Of a stretch of DNA of 64,000 nucleotides, positions 37,006-45,443 are shown piece after piece (positions within the stretch are counted from its first letter, which is position 1; each line of letters opens with the position of its first letter). The stretch comes from Psychrobacillus faecigallinarum (lineage in GTDB: Bacteria; Bacillota; Bacilli; Bacillales_A; Planococcaceae): NCBI RefSeq assembly GCF_014836595.1, contig NZ_JACSQO010000001.1, positions 744,001-808,000 on the forward strand, in the 5' to 3' direction. The position numbers were made by a program, and so were the translations under genes. The notes under the pieces were generated by a model that searched no databases, had not been told where the DNA came from, and saw nothing but the letters and a program-made list of their open reading frames with translations.

Positions 37006-37070
37006 ATCTGGGATCAACTTAATGTTTTGGGTATAAAAATAGACCATCGAAAGATGGTCATATTTAATTC
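36991..37070 (-). repeat. attC-like repeat R18b (long-class central segment)
   Basis: Matches the long-class centre from acattccacaacgcat through GACCATC / GATGGTC to the tcatattt end. Both simple sites are lost or degraded. Confidence 0.75.
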
Positions 37071-37079
37071 CTCAAAATT

Positions 37080-37559
37080 TCACCTAACAGCTTGATTTAG
37101 TTTATGTTCTTCGATTAGTTCAATGTTTCTACCGTTAGTGGTGTAACTCTGTAAATAAGAACCGATATTAGCATACATTTCAACATTTTGTAACTCTGCT
37201 ATAGGTAGCCATTTAACATCTATTTGATTCGAGTCCGGATTTTTGGGGAATTTTGGAGTCGTGTGGTTTATTATTTTGCATTCAAACATCATAACTAATG
37301 TATGTGTTTTTCCAAACTTTTCAAGATTAAGATGTGGTGTATATTCATAAACAAATGCTAAAGGGCCTACTTCTACATCTATACATGCTTCTTCTTTGGC
37401 TTCTCTTTTAACTGCATCAGTAATAGATTCATTTGGTTCTGTTCCACCTGCAGGTAAATCATAGACGATACCTCTTATCGGGTCATTATATACTGTTAAT
37501 AATATATTATTATTTTCTATGATAATTGCACCTGCTCGTACTCTGATATGAAACTGCAT
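37080..37559 (-). CDS. Nudix hydrolase (cassette)
   Basis: 159 residues. The Nudix box is at about residues 38-60 (GGTEPNESITDAVKREAKEE): the Gx5Ex7REUxEE part is intact, while the final Gly is Cys (EEACI). Probably a nucleoside-diphosphate-linked substrate hydrolase in the cytosol. A run of G (AGGGGG) precedes the ATG. Confidence 0.9.
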   Translation of the reverse strand: MQFHIRVRAGAIIIENNNILLTVYNDPIRGIVYDLPAGGTEPNESITDAVKREAKEEACIDVEVGPLAFVYEYTPHLNLEKFGKTHTLVMMFECKIINHTTPKFPKNPDSNQIDVKWLPIAELQNVEMYANIGSYLQSYTTNGRNIELIEEHKLNQAVR

Positions 37560-37668
37560 TTAATAACCCCCTAATTTAATTTCAAAAAGTAACATTATAA
37601 CGATGAAAATGCACTTGATTAATTTAGATAATTCAACGTTAAATAATAAAATCCTTTATTTGTTCTTA

Positions 37669-37750
37669 TTCAACTAAACTGCTACTTTAGTTGAATAAGA
37701 ACAAGGCTTTACTCCTTCTTGAAGTAAAGCTACCCGTTAGCTTAATAAGA
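37669..37750 (-). repeat. attC-like repeat R19 (complete, short class)
   Basis: Left site AACTAAA-ctgctac-TTTAGTT (perfect arms), hairpin GCTTTACT / AGTAAAGC, right site tacccGTTAGCTTAATAAG. Confidence 0.87.
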
Positions 37751-37984
37751 GGGTGAATATATCCTATCTGTATCAGTATCAATTACAAAATCAACTTTAA
37801 TATGGTTGGAATAAGGTATTTGTTCAAAATTGTGAAGACTGCAAAAGACATTTGTAAGATTACTATTACTTGTCTCTAATGCTAATTCTTTAGCTTTGAG
37901 GTACTTTAGCTTTAGTTGCTGTTTTGAACACTTTTTACCCGTAAGTAGAACTTGTTGAAAAAAACTGTCGATTTCAATAATCAT
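37742..37984 (-). CDS. Hypothetical 80-residue protein (cassette)
   Basis: Soluble, with a basic helical half (KKCSKQQLKLKYLKAKELAL) and a C-terminal beta half (IKVDFVIDTDTDRIYSPS). I start at the ATG at 37984; the ribosome site is weak. The stop codon lies in repeat R19. Family not recognised. Confidence 0.6.
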   Translation of the reverse strand: MIIEIDSFFQQVLLTGKKCSKQQLKLKYLKAKELALETSNSNLTNVFCSLHNFEQIPYSNHIKVDFVIDTDTDRIYSPSY

Positions 37985-38064
37985 AATAATCACGACTGGT
38001 TGCTAATCAGTCATATAGCTTAGATTTTTTTATAAATGAATCCTTATTTTATCAGATTTCCTTG

Positions 38065-38198
38065 TTCAACTAACCTGCTGCGTTAATTTAAGTGTAACAT
38101 TTCACAATGCATATCTGAGATTACCTTAATGTATTGGACATAAAAATAGACCACCAAAATGATGATCATATTTTGCTAAAGCACCCATTTGTTGAAGA
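38065..38198 (-). repeat. attC-like repeat R20 (complete, long class)
   Basis: Left site AACTAAC-ctgctgc-GTTAATT, long centre with a decayed hairpin (GACCACC / GATGATC), right site gcaccc-ATTTGTT (mutated). Confidence 0.83.
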
Positions 38199-38199
38199 T

Positions 38200-38820
38200 T
38201 TATTTTGTAATAATTGGTTTTATATTCATTATACCCAGTTCAATTGATGTCTCTATATAGCCAATTATTTGATTAAAAGTAAAAACATTAAGTTTTTCAT
38301 TTAGAACTTCCTTGTCGTAATTCATATCCTCTAACACATAAGAAGCAAATTTCTCAACATCTTTGGAAGAAACCTCATCCAAATCTATAATTGCAGGATA
38401 CTGACTAAATATTTTTCTCAATTTATTTGTAAAACCATAGTGCTCTAGTAACTTTCCATTTAGCAATCGGAAATCATTATGGTATAACTTATATAATCCT
38501 TCATCAGCATTCATTCTGTTTCTTAACCAAGAAAGATTAAAACCTCTTAACCAAATATCATCAGCAATTAAATGTGCAAAGTACCCCAATATATAAGGAT
38601 TTTCTAATTGCGAATTGTATTTATGGATAAAACCTTTATAATCAACGCTTCTTGAATAATCTTGCACTTCACCTATAAAGAAATGTGAAAAGTTCTTTTC
38701 TTCGTGTGAAAAAACTGCATCTGGAGCAATGCTTCCAAGCAAAAATGATGTTTTGTCTTCCATCGATAAACCCTCCGCAATTTTTTCCCCAATAATCGAG
38801 TGCATTATTCTTGAACCCAA
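38200..38820 (-). CDS. Zinc-dependent phospholipase C-like domain protein (cassette)
   Basis: 206 residues. The pattern GSIAPDAVF, a histidine pair in SHFFIGE and GYFAHLIADDIW fits the zinc-dependent phospholipase C / S1-P1-like superfamily seen in many small bacterial proteins. No signal peptide, so it is not a secreted PLC; activity unknown. The TTG start at 38820 has AAAGGGGGAG upstream. Confidence 0.75.
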   Translation of the reverse strand: MGSRIMHSIIGEKIAEGLSMEDKTSFLLGSIAPDAVFSHEEKNFSHFFIGEVQDYSRSVDYKGFIHKYNSQLENPYILGYFAHLIADDIWLRGFNLSWLRNRMNADEGLYKLYHNDFRLLNGKLLEHYGFTNKLRKIFSQYPAIIDLDEVSSKDVEKFASYVLEDMNYDKEVLNEKLNVFTFNQIIGYIETSIELGIMNIKPIITK

Positions 38821-38900
38821 AATACTCTCCCCCTTTTTAATAAATCATCAATATTAGTTCAATAAACACATTTAAAACCCTTTTACTTTCCAAATTCTAC

Positions 38901-39034
38901 TTCAACTAATCTGCTGCTTAGTTGAAGTGTAACATTTCACAATACATATCTGAGAACAACTTAATGTTTTGGACATAAAATAGGCCATCGAAATGTTGGC
39001 CATAGTTTGCTAAAGCACCCGTTAGTTAAATAAG
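38901..39034 (-). repeat. attC-like repeat R21 (complete, long class)
   Basis: Left site AACTAAT-ctgctgc-TTAGTT. The central hairpin GGCCATC / GTTGGCC keeps its outer pairing through an A-to-G and T-to-C change relative to R3. Right site gcaccc-GTTAGTT. Confidence 0.85.
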
Positions 39035-39047
39035 CTAATACATTTCC

Positions 39048-39527
39048 CTAAATTCTCATATCACCAATTTTTTCACACAGAGCTTTAGCTCTTTTAGACA
39101 ATAGTATCTTCTGATGCAAATATTTAGCTAATTGAGACCTAAGAAACTCATCTAAACAGTAGAAAAGAAATGAAGATAGCAGAGAAGTAATGAAGAAAAA
39201 GTTATCAAATAAATTACTAGTGTCAGAAATCAACAATTCCCTTTCCCATTCTGAAAATAAGATTGGAATCATAACAAACAATGCGGCTAGAAATAAGTGG
39301 ATGAATAACGCAATACTATCTCTAAAGAATCCTCTTAGTTTTTTTGTAACAAAATCGGAGAGAATAGATACTGGTACTCCATAAATCAAAAGAATAGGAA
39401 ATAGATAAATACCTATTATGAATACAAAACCAGTCTGTTCTTCTATGAAATAGATGAACATAACCAATACACAAGCCATTACTGCTGAAACAAGTTTTCT
39501 GATAATTATTTGACTCACCCCATTCAA
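39048..39527 (-). CDS. Multi-pass membrane protein of unknown function (cassette)
   Basis: 159 residues, about four hydrophobic segments, and a basic C-terminal tail (KILLSKRAKALCEKIG). I start at the TTG at 39527 because GGAGGAG lies 6 nt upstream; the earlier ATG has no ribosome site. No family recognised. Confidence 0.7.
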   Translation of the reverse strand: MNGVSQIIIRKLVSAVMACVLVMFIYFIEEQTGFVFIIGIYLFPILLIYGVPVSILSDFVTKKLRGFFRDSIALFIHLFLAALFVMIPILFSEWERELLISDTSNLFDNFFFITSLLSSFLFYCLDEFLRSQLAKYLHQKILLSKRAKALCEKIGDMRI

Positions 39528-39587
39528 AATAATCTCCTCCTGAATATACATATTGGTTATTTCACCAATCGTTTTCAGAACTCCTTC

Positions 39588-39681
39588 TTAAACTAGACTG
39601 ATGCTTTAATACAACAAGAAAAAGGCTTTACTCCTCTGGAAGTAAAGCCCCCGTTAGTTTAAGTACATTGCTTCACAATCT
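39588..39681 (-). repeat. attC-like repeat R22 (short class)
   Basis: Degenerate left site, hairpin GCTTTACT / AGTAAAGC, right site cccccGTTAGTT with the hybrid tail taagtacattgcttcacaa. Confidence 0.8.
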
Positions 39682-39684
39682 CAA

Positions 39685-40035
39685 CTAAACCTCTTCTTTT
39701 GTATATTCAGTATATGAATCGAAATCTCCACAACCCAATATAAGTTCACAACTCTCTGGGTGAAGCATAATCCCTTTAGACTGGACTACATATTCTTTAT
39801 TTATCGGTTCTATATGGAAGTGCTTTCCATCACCATAATCGTGTGCTAAACGAATTAACTCAGTACCTAATCCGAGTAATGCATTCTTACTTAGAGTAAT
39901 TTGTACTCTACAATTCGTTGTTATATCATTTCCGCTACTATCCATAACGGTTACTAATCCAATGTTGTCTCCTGTTATTTCAAAAGCTTCTTCTTTATCA
40001 AAATCGTTATTTAAATGGATAATGTATTCAGACAT
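39685..40035 (-). CDS. Hypothetical 116-residue soluble protein (cassette)
   Basis: Acidic beta-rich N-terminal part (YIIHLNNDFDKEEAFEITGD), a central helix (LLGLGTELIRLAHDYG) and a C-terminal CELILGCGDFDSY. The layout resembles small immunity-type Imm32 proteins, but I cannot confirm this. A truncated duplicate of its 3' end lies at 35402-35482. Confidence 0.65.
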   Translation of the reverse strand: MSEYIIHLNNDFDKEEAFEITGDNIGLVTVMDSSGNDITTNCRVQITLSKNALLGLGTELIRLAHDYGDGKHFHIEPINKEYVVQSKGIMLHPESCELILGCGDFDSYTEYTKEEV

Positions 40036-40086
40036 AATTAACCCACACCCGTTCTAATATATGTTTTACTTTTCCCTAATTTTTTG

Positions 40087-40167
40087 TTCAACTAAACTGC
40101 TGCGTTAGTTCAATAAGAGAAAAGGCTTTACTCCTTCTTGAATTAAAGCACCCGTTAGCTTAATAAG
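40087..40167 (-). repeat. attC-like repeat R23 (complete, short class)
   Basis: Left site AACTAAA-ctgctgc-GTTAGTT, central GGCTTTACT segment, right site gcaccc-GTTAGCTTAATAAG. Confidence 0.87.
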
Positions 40168-40285
40168 GGACCAAGTAATTTAAAATCATAATCGATTATT
40201 ATTGATTAAAATTAAAAACATTTCAGATATAGTCAAAATAGATGTTTCGGAAGTTGTAAATATTTCTACCCTTCCGCTTTGGTTT

Positions 40286-40335
40286 GAGAAAAAGATTTTT
40301 CTCTTTTCTTGAAGTAAGCACCCATTAGTTGAACT
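40286..40335 (-). repeat. attC-like repeat R24 (right part)
   Basis: Perfect hairpin GAGAAAAA / TTTTTCTC followed by right site agtaagcaccc-ATTAGTTGAAC. The 118 bp between R23 and R24 hold no intact gene. Confidence 0.7.
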
Positions 40336-40560
40336 TATTTACTAGTTTCTTAACATTTACAGCTCGACGTGATTGTTCTTTTAAATTTGAGTTTTCTTCA
40401 AGGTCAAACAATACTGCCTCACCTTTGGTAAGTGATTTAAACCCATCCAATTGAATACTACTGAAATGTACCCATACGTCATCCTCCCCTTCGATTGAAA
40501 TCCAGCCCCACCCCTCTTCTTATGATAAATTTTACATATTCCTTTAATATTATATCTCAT
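40325..40560 (-). pseudogene. Cold-shock-domain protein cassette with a frameshift
   Basis: From the ATG at 40560 the frame reads MRYNIKGICKIYHKKRG; then one G or T is missing in a G-rich run. The other frame continues GWISIEGEDDVWVHFSSIQ and KGEAVLFDLEENSNLKEQSR, a clear cold-shock/OB-fold pattern with the VHFS RNA-binding segment. The restored frame ends NKFN with its stop inside R24. One base restores a protein of about 78 residues. A sequencing error would look the same. Confidence 0.82.
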
Positions 40561-40602
40561 TATAGAGCCCCCCAATTTTGATAAGTTGAAAACATTATGA
40601 TC

Positions 40603-40738
40603 TTCAACTAACCTGCGACGTTAATTTAGTGTACCATCTCACAATGTATATCTGAGATCAACTTAATGTTTTGGACATAAAAATAGACCATCGAAAAGAT
40701 GACCATATTTTGCTAAAGCACCTCGTTAGTGGAATAAG
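40603..40738 (-). repeat. attC-like repeat R25 (complete, long class)
   Basis: Left site AACTAAC-ctgcgac-GTTAATT, hairpin GACCATC / GATGACC, right site agcacctc-GTTAGTG. Confidence 0.86.
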
Positions 40739-40760
40739 AAGGCATAGTTATAAATCACTG

Positions 40761-41228
40761 TTACCAATTTGATAGCTTTATTCTTGTGTCATTTTTATCA
40801 GTAATGTATTGGAGGTTTTCAAACCTTTTTATCTTTGCATTATCATAAAATCTTTCAAGTTTTTCATTGTCCTTACAATAAATCGTGACATAAACAGAAT
40901 CAACAACTAATAATACGAGTTCACAATCACTATTTAAAAAATCTCTATACGTCTCAATTACTGATGGATTTTTCTCTTTTGAGTAGGCTTTTAAGTCCAC
41001 AAAAATGAGATAATATCTATTATCTTCTAAAAGTTCTTTAAGGGATAAGCCCTCTATCCAGTTTACCTCGTCTGCGAATAGTGGTTTTCCTAATTCATCA
41101 TCCTCAACTAAATATGATTCCTCGCCTCCACTTAGCCAAATGAATTTAGTAATTTCAAAGGGAGTTAATACCTCCCAAAGAAACCTTCCGTATTCATTGG
41201 GAATTTCAAAACTGATTCCTCGTTTCAT
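40761..41228 (-). CDS. DUF2691 family protein (cassette)
   Basis: 155 residues beginning MKRGISFEIPNEYGRFLWEV, the typical N-terminus of the DUF2691 family of Bacillales. Soluble, no known catalytic motif. AAGGAAGGTG lies upstream of the ATG. Confidence 0.8.
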   Translation of the reverse strand: MKRGISFEIPNEYGRFLWEVLTPFEITKFIWLSGGEESYLVEDDELGKPLFADEVNWIEGLSLKELLEDNRYYLIFVDLKAYSKEKNPSVIETYRDFLNSDCELVLLVVDSVYVTIYCKDNEKLERFYDNAKIKRFENLQYITDKNDTRIKLSNW

Positions 41229-41250
41229 TTCTTCACCTTCCTTTAATTTA

Positions 41251-41339
41251 TTGAATTAACCTGCACCTTTAGTTCAATAAGAATAAGAGCTGTCTAAGCA
41301 TCAATGCTCTACAAGTCTAGCACCCGTTAGTTGAAGAAG
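41251..41339 (-). repeat. attC-like repeat R26 (complete, AGAGC class)
   Basis: Left site AATTAAC-ctgcacc-TTTAGTT, central hairpin AGAGC / GCTCT, right site tagcaccc-GTTAGTTGAAGAAG. Confidence 0.85.
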
Positions 41340-41442
41340 AACAGAGACGTTTCTTAAAATAATCGTCCGATTGAAAAATCAAAGGTTATTGAAGCTGGCT
41401 CGTACTTAATTTTCATAACCCTCTACGTTGAGAGATTATTTA

Positions 41443-41742
41443 TTAACTTAAAAGTAATTCAGAAAAGAATAATCCAAAAAATAAACCTAACATTGAAATA
41501 AAAAAGTATAACAACTTCATTTTCATTGTTTCGTCATTGAAAACCATTCCTGAATAGCGATACACCCAATAAAATATTGGTAAAACCACAACAATACAAA
41601 AAATACTTTCAAAAGAAAAACTAAGAGTAAATGTGGTGCTGATCGTGGATAGAAGGCCCCCTAGACATCCAGCAACAAAACCGATTGTATAACCACCTAA
41701 TAAAAAGTGTTTTAATTCAACTTTTCTTTCCAGAACTTTCAC
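41443..41742 (-). CDS. Small three-segment membrane protein (cassette)
   Basis: 99 residues; hydrophobic segments at about 12-34, 41-62 and 77-97, with a basic N-terminus. The GTG start at 41742 touches AAGAAGG, so a slightly later start is possible. Function unknown. Confidence 0.6.
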   Translation of the reverse strand: MKVLERKVELKHFLLGGYTIGFVAGCLGGLLSTISTTFTLSFSFESIFCIVVVLPIFYWVYRYSGMVFNDETMKMKLLYFFISMLGLFFGLFFSELLLS

Positions 41743-41797
41743 CTTCTTAAAACTGTTTTTTTAAACAAAAGATTTTCTCACAAGTTAAACAACATTA

Positions 41798-41886
41798 TTC
41801 AACTAACCTGCCCCGTGAGTTCAATAAGAAAAAGCTCCCTTACAGGCAGCCACTTGTTTAACTAAGCACCTCGTTAGTTGATGAAC
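41798..41886 (-). repeat. attC-like repeat R27 (complete)
   Basis: Left site AACTAAC-ctgcccc-GTGAGTT, centre similar to R11 (cttacaggcagccacttg), right site gcacctc-GTTAGTTG. Confidence 0.83.
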
Positions 41887-41897
41887 ATTAAATTTTT

Positions 41898-42184
41898 TTA
41901 AAGCTCAATGGTTGTGAGAAATGCACAAACAAACATTGAGCTTGGAATAGCAATTACTAATAATAATGTTTTTTTTACATTGGATATTTCGTTAAATCTC
42001 ATGTAAGTATCAATAAGAAGTAATCCACTCACTAATTTAATTATGTATATCAAAATCATTCTTGAAATATCCATAACATCTAAAGTATTAAATGACCTTT
42101 GAATTCACTAGAATAAATACTCGTCATCCCGATTATAGCTATCATTACAAAGAAATACATAAAAATTTTCATATAGGTTTTCAT
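41898..42184 (-). pseudogene. Frameshifted small membrane protein cassette
   Basis: The ATG at 42184, behind GGGAG, gives MKTYMKIFMYFFVMIAIIGM and stops after 34 codons at TAG. The next frame continues TLDVMDISRMILIYI and a second membrane segment, ending TTIEL-stop. The total of 287 bp is one short of a whole frame. One missing A near 42088 would restore a 95-residue two-segment membrane protein. Confidence 0.75.
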
Positions 42185-42287
42185 ACAATCTCCCACTCTT
42201 AATAAAACTTAGTAATAAAACATACGTCATCCCATTTTAATCATTATTATATCGAATACGCTATATAAAAATATTTCCTGTTCCTTA

Positions 42288-42420
42288 TTCAACTAAACTG
42301 CACCTTTAGTTTAAGTGTAACATTTCACATTGCATATATGGGATCAACTTAATGTTTTGGACATAAAAATAGACCATCTAAAAAATGGCCATATTTTGCT
42401 AAAGTACTTGTTAGTTCAAT
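42288..42420 (-). repeat. attC-like repeat R28 (complete, long class)
   Basis: Left site AACTAAA-ctgcacc-TTTAGTT (perfect arms), hairpin GACCATC / ATGGCC, right site agtactt-GTTAGTT. Confidence 0.86.
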
Positions 42421-42775
42421 TTCTACCCCAAAATTTTTCAATTTCATTTGAGGCTTTCCTCGTCTCTGAACCCATATACTTATAAGCATTTTTTAATAGT
42501 TTTTTAGAGTCGCCAAGTTGTGCAAGAATAGTAACGCTTAGTAATTCTTTCACTTCATCATCTCCTGAAGTTGCCATCAGTTCAAGATAATCAAATAATT
42601 CCTTTATCTTTGGTATATCCTTCTCTTTTCCAATGAGTTCATTAAAATAATTGCTGCATTCACCAAAGAAGACATGATTTAGGATTTCACCATTAAATTC
42701 AATATGTTCTTGTAAGTAACGCTTGTACTCTTCAAATTCATCTGTAAAGTGTATTGCTAAGTCTTTATATTCCAT
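42416..42775 (-). CDS. Hypothetical helical protein (cassette)
   Basis: 119 residues, acidic, soluble and helical (IPKIKELFDYLELMATSGDD), resembling small proteins of polymorphic-toxin or contact-dependent loci, but the match is not specific. The TGA stop overlaps repeat R28. The start ATG follows GGAG. Confidence 0.65.
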   Translation of the reverse strand: MEYKDLAIHFTDEFEEYKRYLQEHIEFNGEILNHVFFGECSNYFNELIGKEKDIPKIKELFDYLELMATSGDDEVKELLSVTILAQLGDSKKLLKNAYKYMGSETRKASNEIEKFWGRN

Positions 42776-42812
42776 TTTTTCTCCTGTTGCTGAACGTCTT
42801 TATAACAATTTC

Positions 42813-42903
42813 TTCAACTAAACTGCACCTTTAGTTCAATAAGAATAAGAGTTGTCTAAGCATCTCTATGTTCTTCAAGTAAAGCACGCATTAGTTGAAA
42901 AAG
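42813..42903 (-). repeat. attC-like repeat R29 (complete)
   Basis: Left site AACTAAA-ctgcacc-TTTAGTT, centre like R26 (aagagttgtctaagcatc), right site agtaaagcacgc-ATTAGTTG. Confidence 0.85.
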
Positions 42904-42914
42904 ATTTAGTTTTA

Positions 42915-43172
42915 TTAATTTATTCCCAATGTAGTTAAAAATAGATAACCAAACAAAATAGTTAGTAATAATAAGAAAATCACATTTATCAATTTCCAGA
43001 CTCGGTACGGCAAATATGACATAGCTACTATAATTAAATTCAACCAAAAAGGTGCACTACTTATGGTGGAATGTTCTTTTGGAAGACTGGATTCTTTAAC
43101 ACCAATAACTAGTATTAACCCAATAAAGCACACAAAAAATAAAACTCCTGATACTAAACTTGCTTCATTCAT
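42915..43172 (-). CDS. Small three-segment membrane protein (cassette)
   Basis: 85 residues, hydrophobic segments at about 5-24, 41-56 and 60-82. AAGGAATC lies upstream of the ATG. No homologue recognised. Confidence 0.6.
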   Translation of the reverse strand: MNEASLVSGVLFFVCFIGLILVIGVKESSLPKEHSTISSAPFWLNLIIVAMSYLPYRVWKLINVIFLLLLTILFGYLFLTTLGIN

Positions 43173-43314
43173 TACTTAAAGATTCCTTGCCTGTAATATT
43201 ACAATAAACGTTCTCTTGAAAATCATATATAAACCTCTTTCTTACCACTATAGAACTCAATTTTAGGCTACTCTCCAAACTATTGAAACAAGTAAAAAAA
43301 AAACAGTTAAATTC

Positions 43315-43446
43315 TTCAACTAAACTGCACCGTTAGTTTAAGTGTAACATTTCACAATGCATATCTGGGATCAACTTAATGTTCTGTACATAAAAATAGA
43401 CCATCGAAACGATGGTCAAATTTTAAACATCCGTTAGTTGAATAAG
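43315..43446 (-). repeat. attC-like repeat R30 (complete, long class)
   Basis: Left site AACTAAA-ctgcacc-GTTAGTT, perfect hairpin GACCATC / GATGGTC, right site acatcc-GTTAGTTGAATAAG. It is the right-most copy, just after the fabZ stop. Confidence 0.87.
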
Positions 43447-43462
43447 TTCTCCCTAGTATTTT

Positions 43463-43891
43463 TTAATCACCGAATGCAAATGTTATTTCTGCTTCGCAAA
43501 CCAGTTCTCCATCGACTGTTGCTATACCTTTGCACTTCCCTATAGGTCCCTTTAATCTTGTAATCTCGATCTCTAGCCTAAGTTGGTCTCCTGGTTTAAC
43601 TTGCTTTTTGAAACGGCATTTATCTATACCTGCTAAAAGCCCTAATCGTCCTTGGTTCCCTTCTTTTGTTAACATTACAACTGCACTTACTTGAGCTAAT
43701 GCCTCTACTATTAATACACCTGGCATCACTGGATAGTCCGGAAAATGTCCGTTAAAAAAATTCTCGTTAGCAGTAATATTTTTTATACCAACTGCTCGTT
43801 TTCCTTCTTCTAATTCCATAATTCTATCCACTAAAAGAAATGGATAGCGATGTCTAATTACTTCTTTAATTTTTTGAATGTCTAATATCAT
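43463..43891 (-). CDS. fabZ: 3-hydroxyacyl-ACP dehydratase FabZ
   Basis: 142 residues. The hot-dog active site is intact: [13 protein letters not shown] (His) and LIVEALAQ (Glu). Dehydrates 3-hydroxyacyl-ACP in fatty acid synthesis. I start at the ATG at 43891 behind AGGAGG, not at the frame start 33 bp upstream. It is the first gene upstream of the whole array in transcription order and has a repeat only on its downstream side. An extended -10 (TGCTAATAT) at 43927-43935 could start a transcript reading into the array. Confidence 0.93.
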   Translation of the reverse strand: MILDIQKIKEVIRHRYPFLLVDRIMELEEGKRAVGIKNITANENFFNGHFPDYPVMPGVLIVEALAQVSAVVMLTKEGNQGRLGLLAGIDKCRFKKQVKPGDQLRLEIEITRLKGPIGKCKGIATVDGELVCEAEITFAFGD

Positions 43892-43995
43892 TAAACTCTT
43901 TCCTCCTAATAATACTTTTAACATTTATATTAGCACTTACTACTAATAGTTGATACTATAAATTTCAATATTAATCATTATGTATTAAAAACGAC

Positions 43996-44031
43996 AAAAC
44001 CGATGTACAGTAACGTAACTGCATCGGTTTT
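43996..44031. terminator. Bidirectional terminator
   Basis: Stem AAAACCGATG / CATCGGTTTT with T-rich flanks, between fabZ and the DUF2628-like gene. Confidence 0.8.
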
Positions 44032-44049
44032 TACGAAAGTATTATTTTA

Positions 44050-44526
44050 TTAAACTCCATATATAAATGCTGCTAGTATGATATACATAATTATCATTCC
44101 AAAAGCTACTAGCACCCCTAGCCAGCTAGTTCCCCCACGCTTTTCGAGCTCTGCATGAATATTTTCCATACTCGCTGAATTCTGTTCAGTAACTCTTTTT
44201 ATTTCCTTGTTTGCATGCATTAGATATAAATAATTGCCTAATAGCCCACAAATAACAGATACTGTTATGCCTATCGTGCTATCCATACCAAATTCAAATC
44301 CACTAAAAACAATGATTAGGTCGTACAAAAGGAAAATACCAATCACCATGAAAATATAGGAATACATCTTACGATAGCCTAGCCATAAAAAAGAAAGGAA
44401 AAAAGCTGCCCAGTTCCAAGTTTGAGCACTCTTCGCCCATTTATTAAAATAATACTCTCTGTTTTTAGCTCCAACATAAGCCCCTAGCAACCTCTCTTCT
44501 ATCTCTGGGAAATTCTTGTTGACCAC
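44050..44526 (-). CDS. DUF2628-type membrane protein
   Basis: 158 residues. An N-terminal segment YYFNKWAKSAQTWNWAAFFL leads into several membrane helices; the FNWAAF-like stretch is typical of DUF2628 proteins. The GTG start at 44526 has GGGGAGG 7 nt upstream. Function unknown. Confidence 0.75.
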   Translation of the reverse strand: MVNKNFPEIEERLLGAYVGAKNREYYFNKWAKSAQTWNWAAFFLSFLWLGYRKMYSYIFMVIGIFLLYDLIIVFSGFEFGMDSTIGITVSVICGLLGNYLYLMHANKEIKRVTEQNSASMENIHAELEKRGGTSWLGVLVAFGMIIMYIILAAFIYGV

Positions 44527-44841
44527 CTGTGTACCTCCCCATTATAATTTTAATGTTCATTATATTTTTGAACCATTTCTTTTATACCTATTTTCACCAC
44601 TTCATAAACACAAAAATCTATTTAAATGTTAATTTCATGAATTTATTTATGAAAAGAATCACAAAATATGAAATCTATATTTTTAAAACTTCTATTTTTC
44701 CTGATTAATTTTCTTGTAAGATAAAATTGAAAGTTAAAAGACATGATTTCGTCGAATATATGCACAAAATATTATTAAATGCACAAGATTTTTGTCGAAT
44801 TATAAGGGAAATAAAAGAGATTATATGAAGGGGTGTAAAGA

Positions 44842-45030
44842 TTGTTATCAGACTTTCGTTCTAAGTTAGACAAGGAGATTGGGCCTCGAAAAATTCTACA
44901 CATAAAAGAATGTGAAATTTGTGGCTATGATGAGTATTATTTTATCGATCCAGAAACTAATAAACAACTTGGCATGGCTTGTGAGGGTTGTAATTATATA
45001 AAACGGTTTGAGTTTAACTCTAAAAACTAA
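44842..45030 (+). CDS. Small zinc-ribbon protein
   Basis: 62 residues with two CxxC pairs (CEICGY and CEGCNY) about 22 residues apart, a probable zinc ribbon. Starts at TTG behind GGGGTG. It is one of few plus-strand genes here and has no obvious partner. Confidence 0.7.
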   Translation: MLSDFRSKLDKEIGPRKILHIKECEICGYDEYYFIDPETNKQLGMACEGCNYIKRFEFNSKN

Positions 45031-45443
45031 TCTAATTGAAGCAGCTAATTAGACTACCAAAATAACTGTTTCTTTTTCTATAAACGATTTTCCTATGATA
45101 TAATTTTGTCTTAGTCATTGTTCACTTAGAATCTTCGTCAATTCAACTAACAATGCTTCACAATTTTTGTGGTCGGCTTCGTGTAGCCCTTACTTTATCC
45201 CCAGACTGTCAATGTCTCTTTACCGCATTAAGCTATCTACTGTTCCCAACCATATACAATATGGCCCACCAAGCTTTTTCATCTTTCTTGTACTAGATAC
45301 AATTAATAGTTTTTATAAACTTACTTTCCATTTAAATATAAAAAAGCCACAGAATTTATGATTTCTGTGACCTCGTCTTTATTTTCTTTCTAATAAATTT
45401 AAACTATTCATCCTGAGGAAAGAAATGAAAGCGGAAATCATTA
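45031..45443. other. Intergenic region
   Basis: No credible gene. It holds the terminator at 45348-45369 and a short stretch at 45137-45165 (ttcaactaacaatgcttcac) that resembles a decayed left half of the array repeat. Confidence 0.45.
45348..45369 (-). terminator. Terminator of the polysaccharide locus
   Basis: Stem CACAGAA / TTCTGTG followed on the minus strand by GGCTTTTTTATATTT, about 75 bp after the last gene. Confidence 0.8.

Larger units (their letters stand above)
30075..43446 (-). other. Cassette array segment 2 (repeat-separated minus-strand genes)
   Basis: About 23 repeat copies separate roughly 20 genes or gene remnants, all on the minus strand except one 35-codon ORF. Products are unrelated, and GNAT, Nudix, M23 peptidase, PC-PLC-like, DUF2691, cold-shock and many small membrane proteins alternate. 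One IS110-family element interrupts it. No integron integrase gene lies within. Confidence 0.72.

Noticed and set aside
40381-40575. 64-codon minus-strand ORF as an intact gene
   Set aside because: It is the wrong frame after the frameshift in the cold-shock cassette; the correct frame shows the OB-fold motifs.
42856-43047. Minus-strand 63-codon ORF
   Set aside because: Overlaps the 85-residue membrane protein in another frame and runs into repeat R29.
45167-45361. Plus-strand 64-codon ORF
   Set aside because: No ribosome site, low-complexity translation, and it runs into the terminator hairpin.
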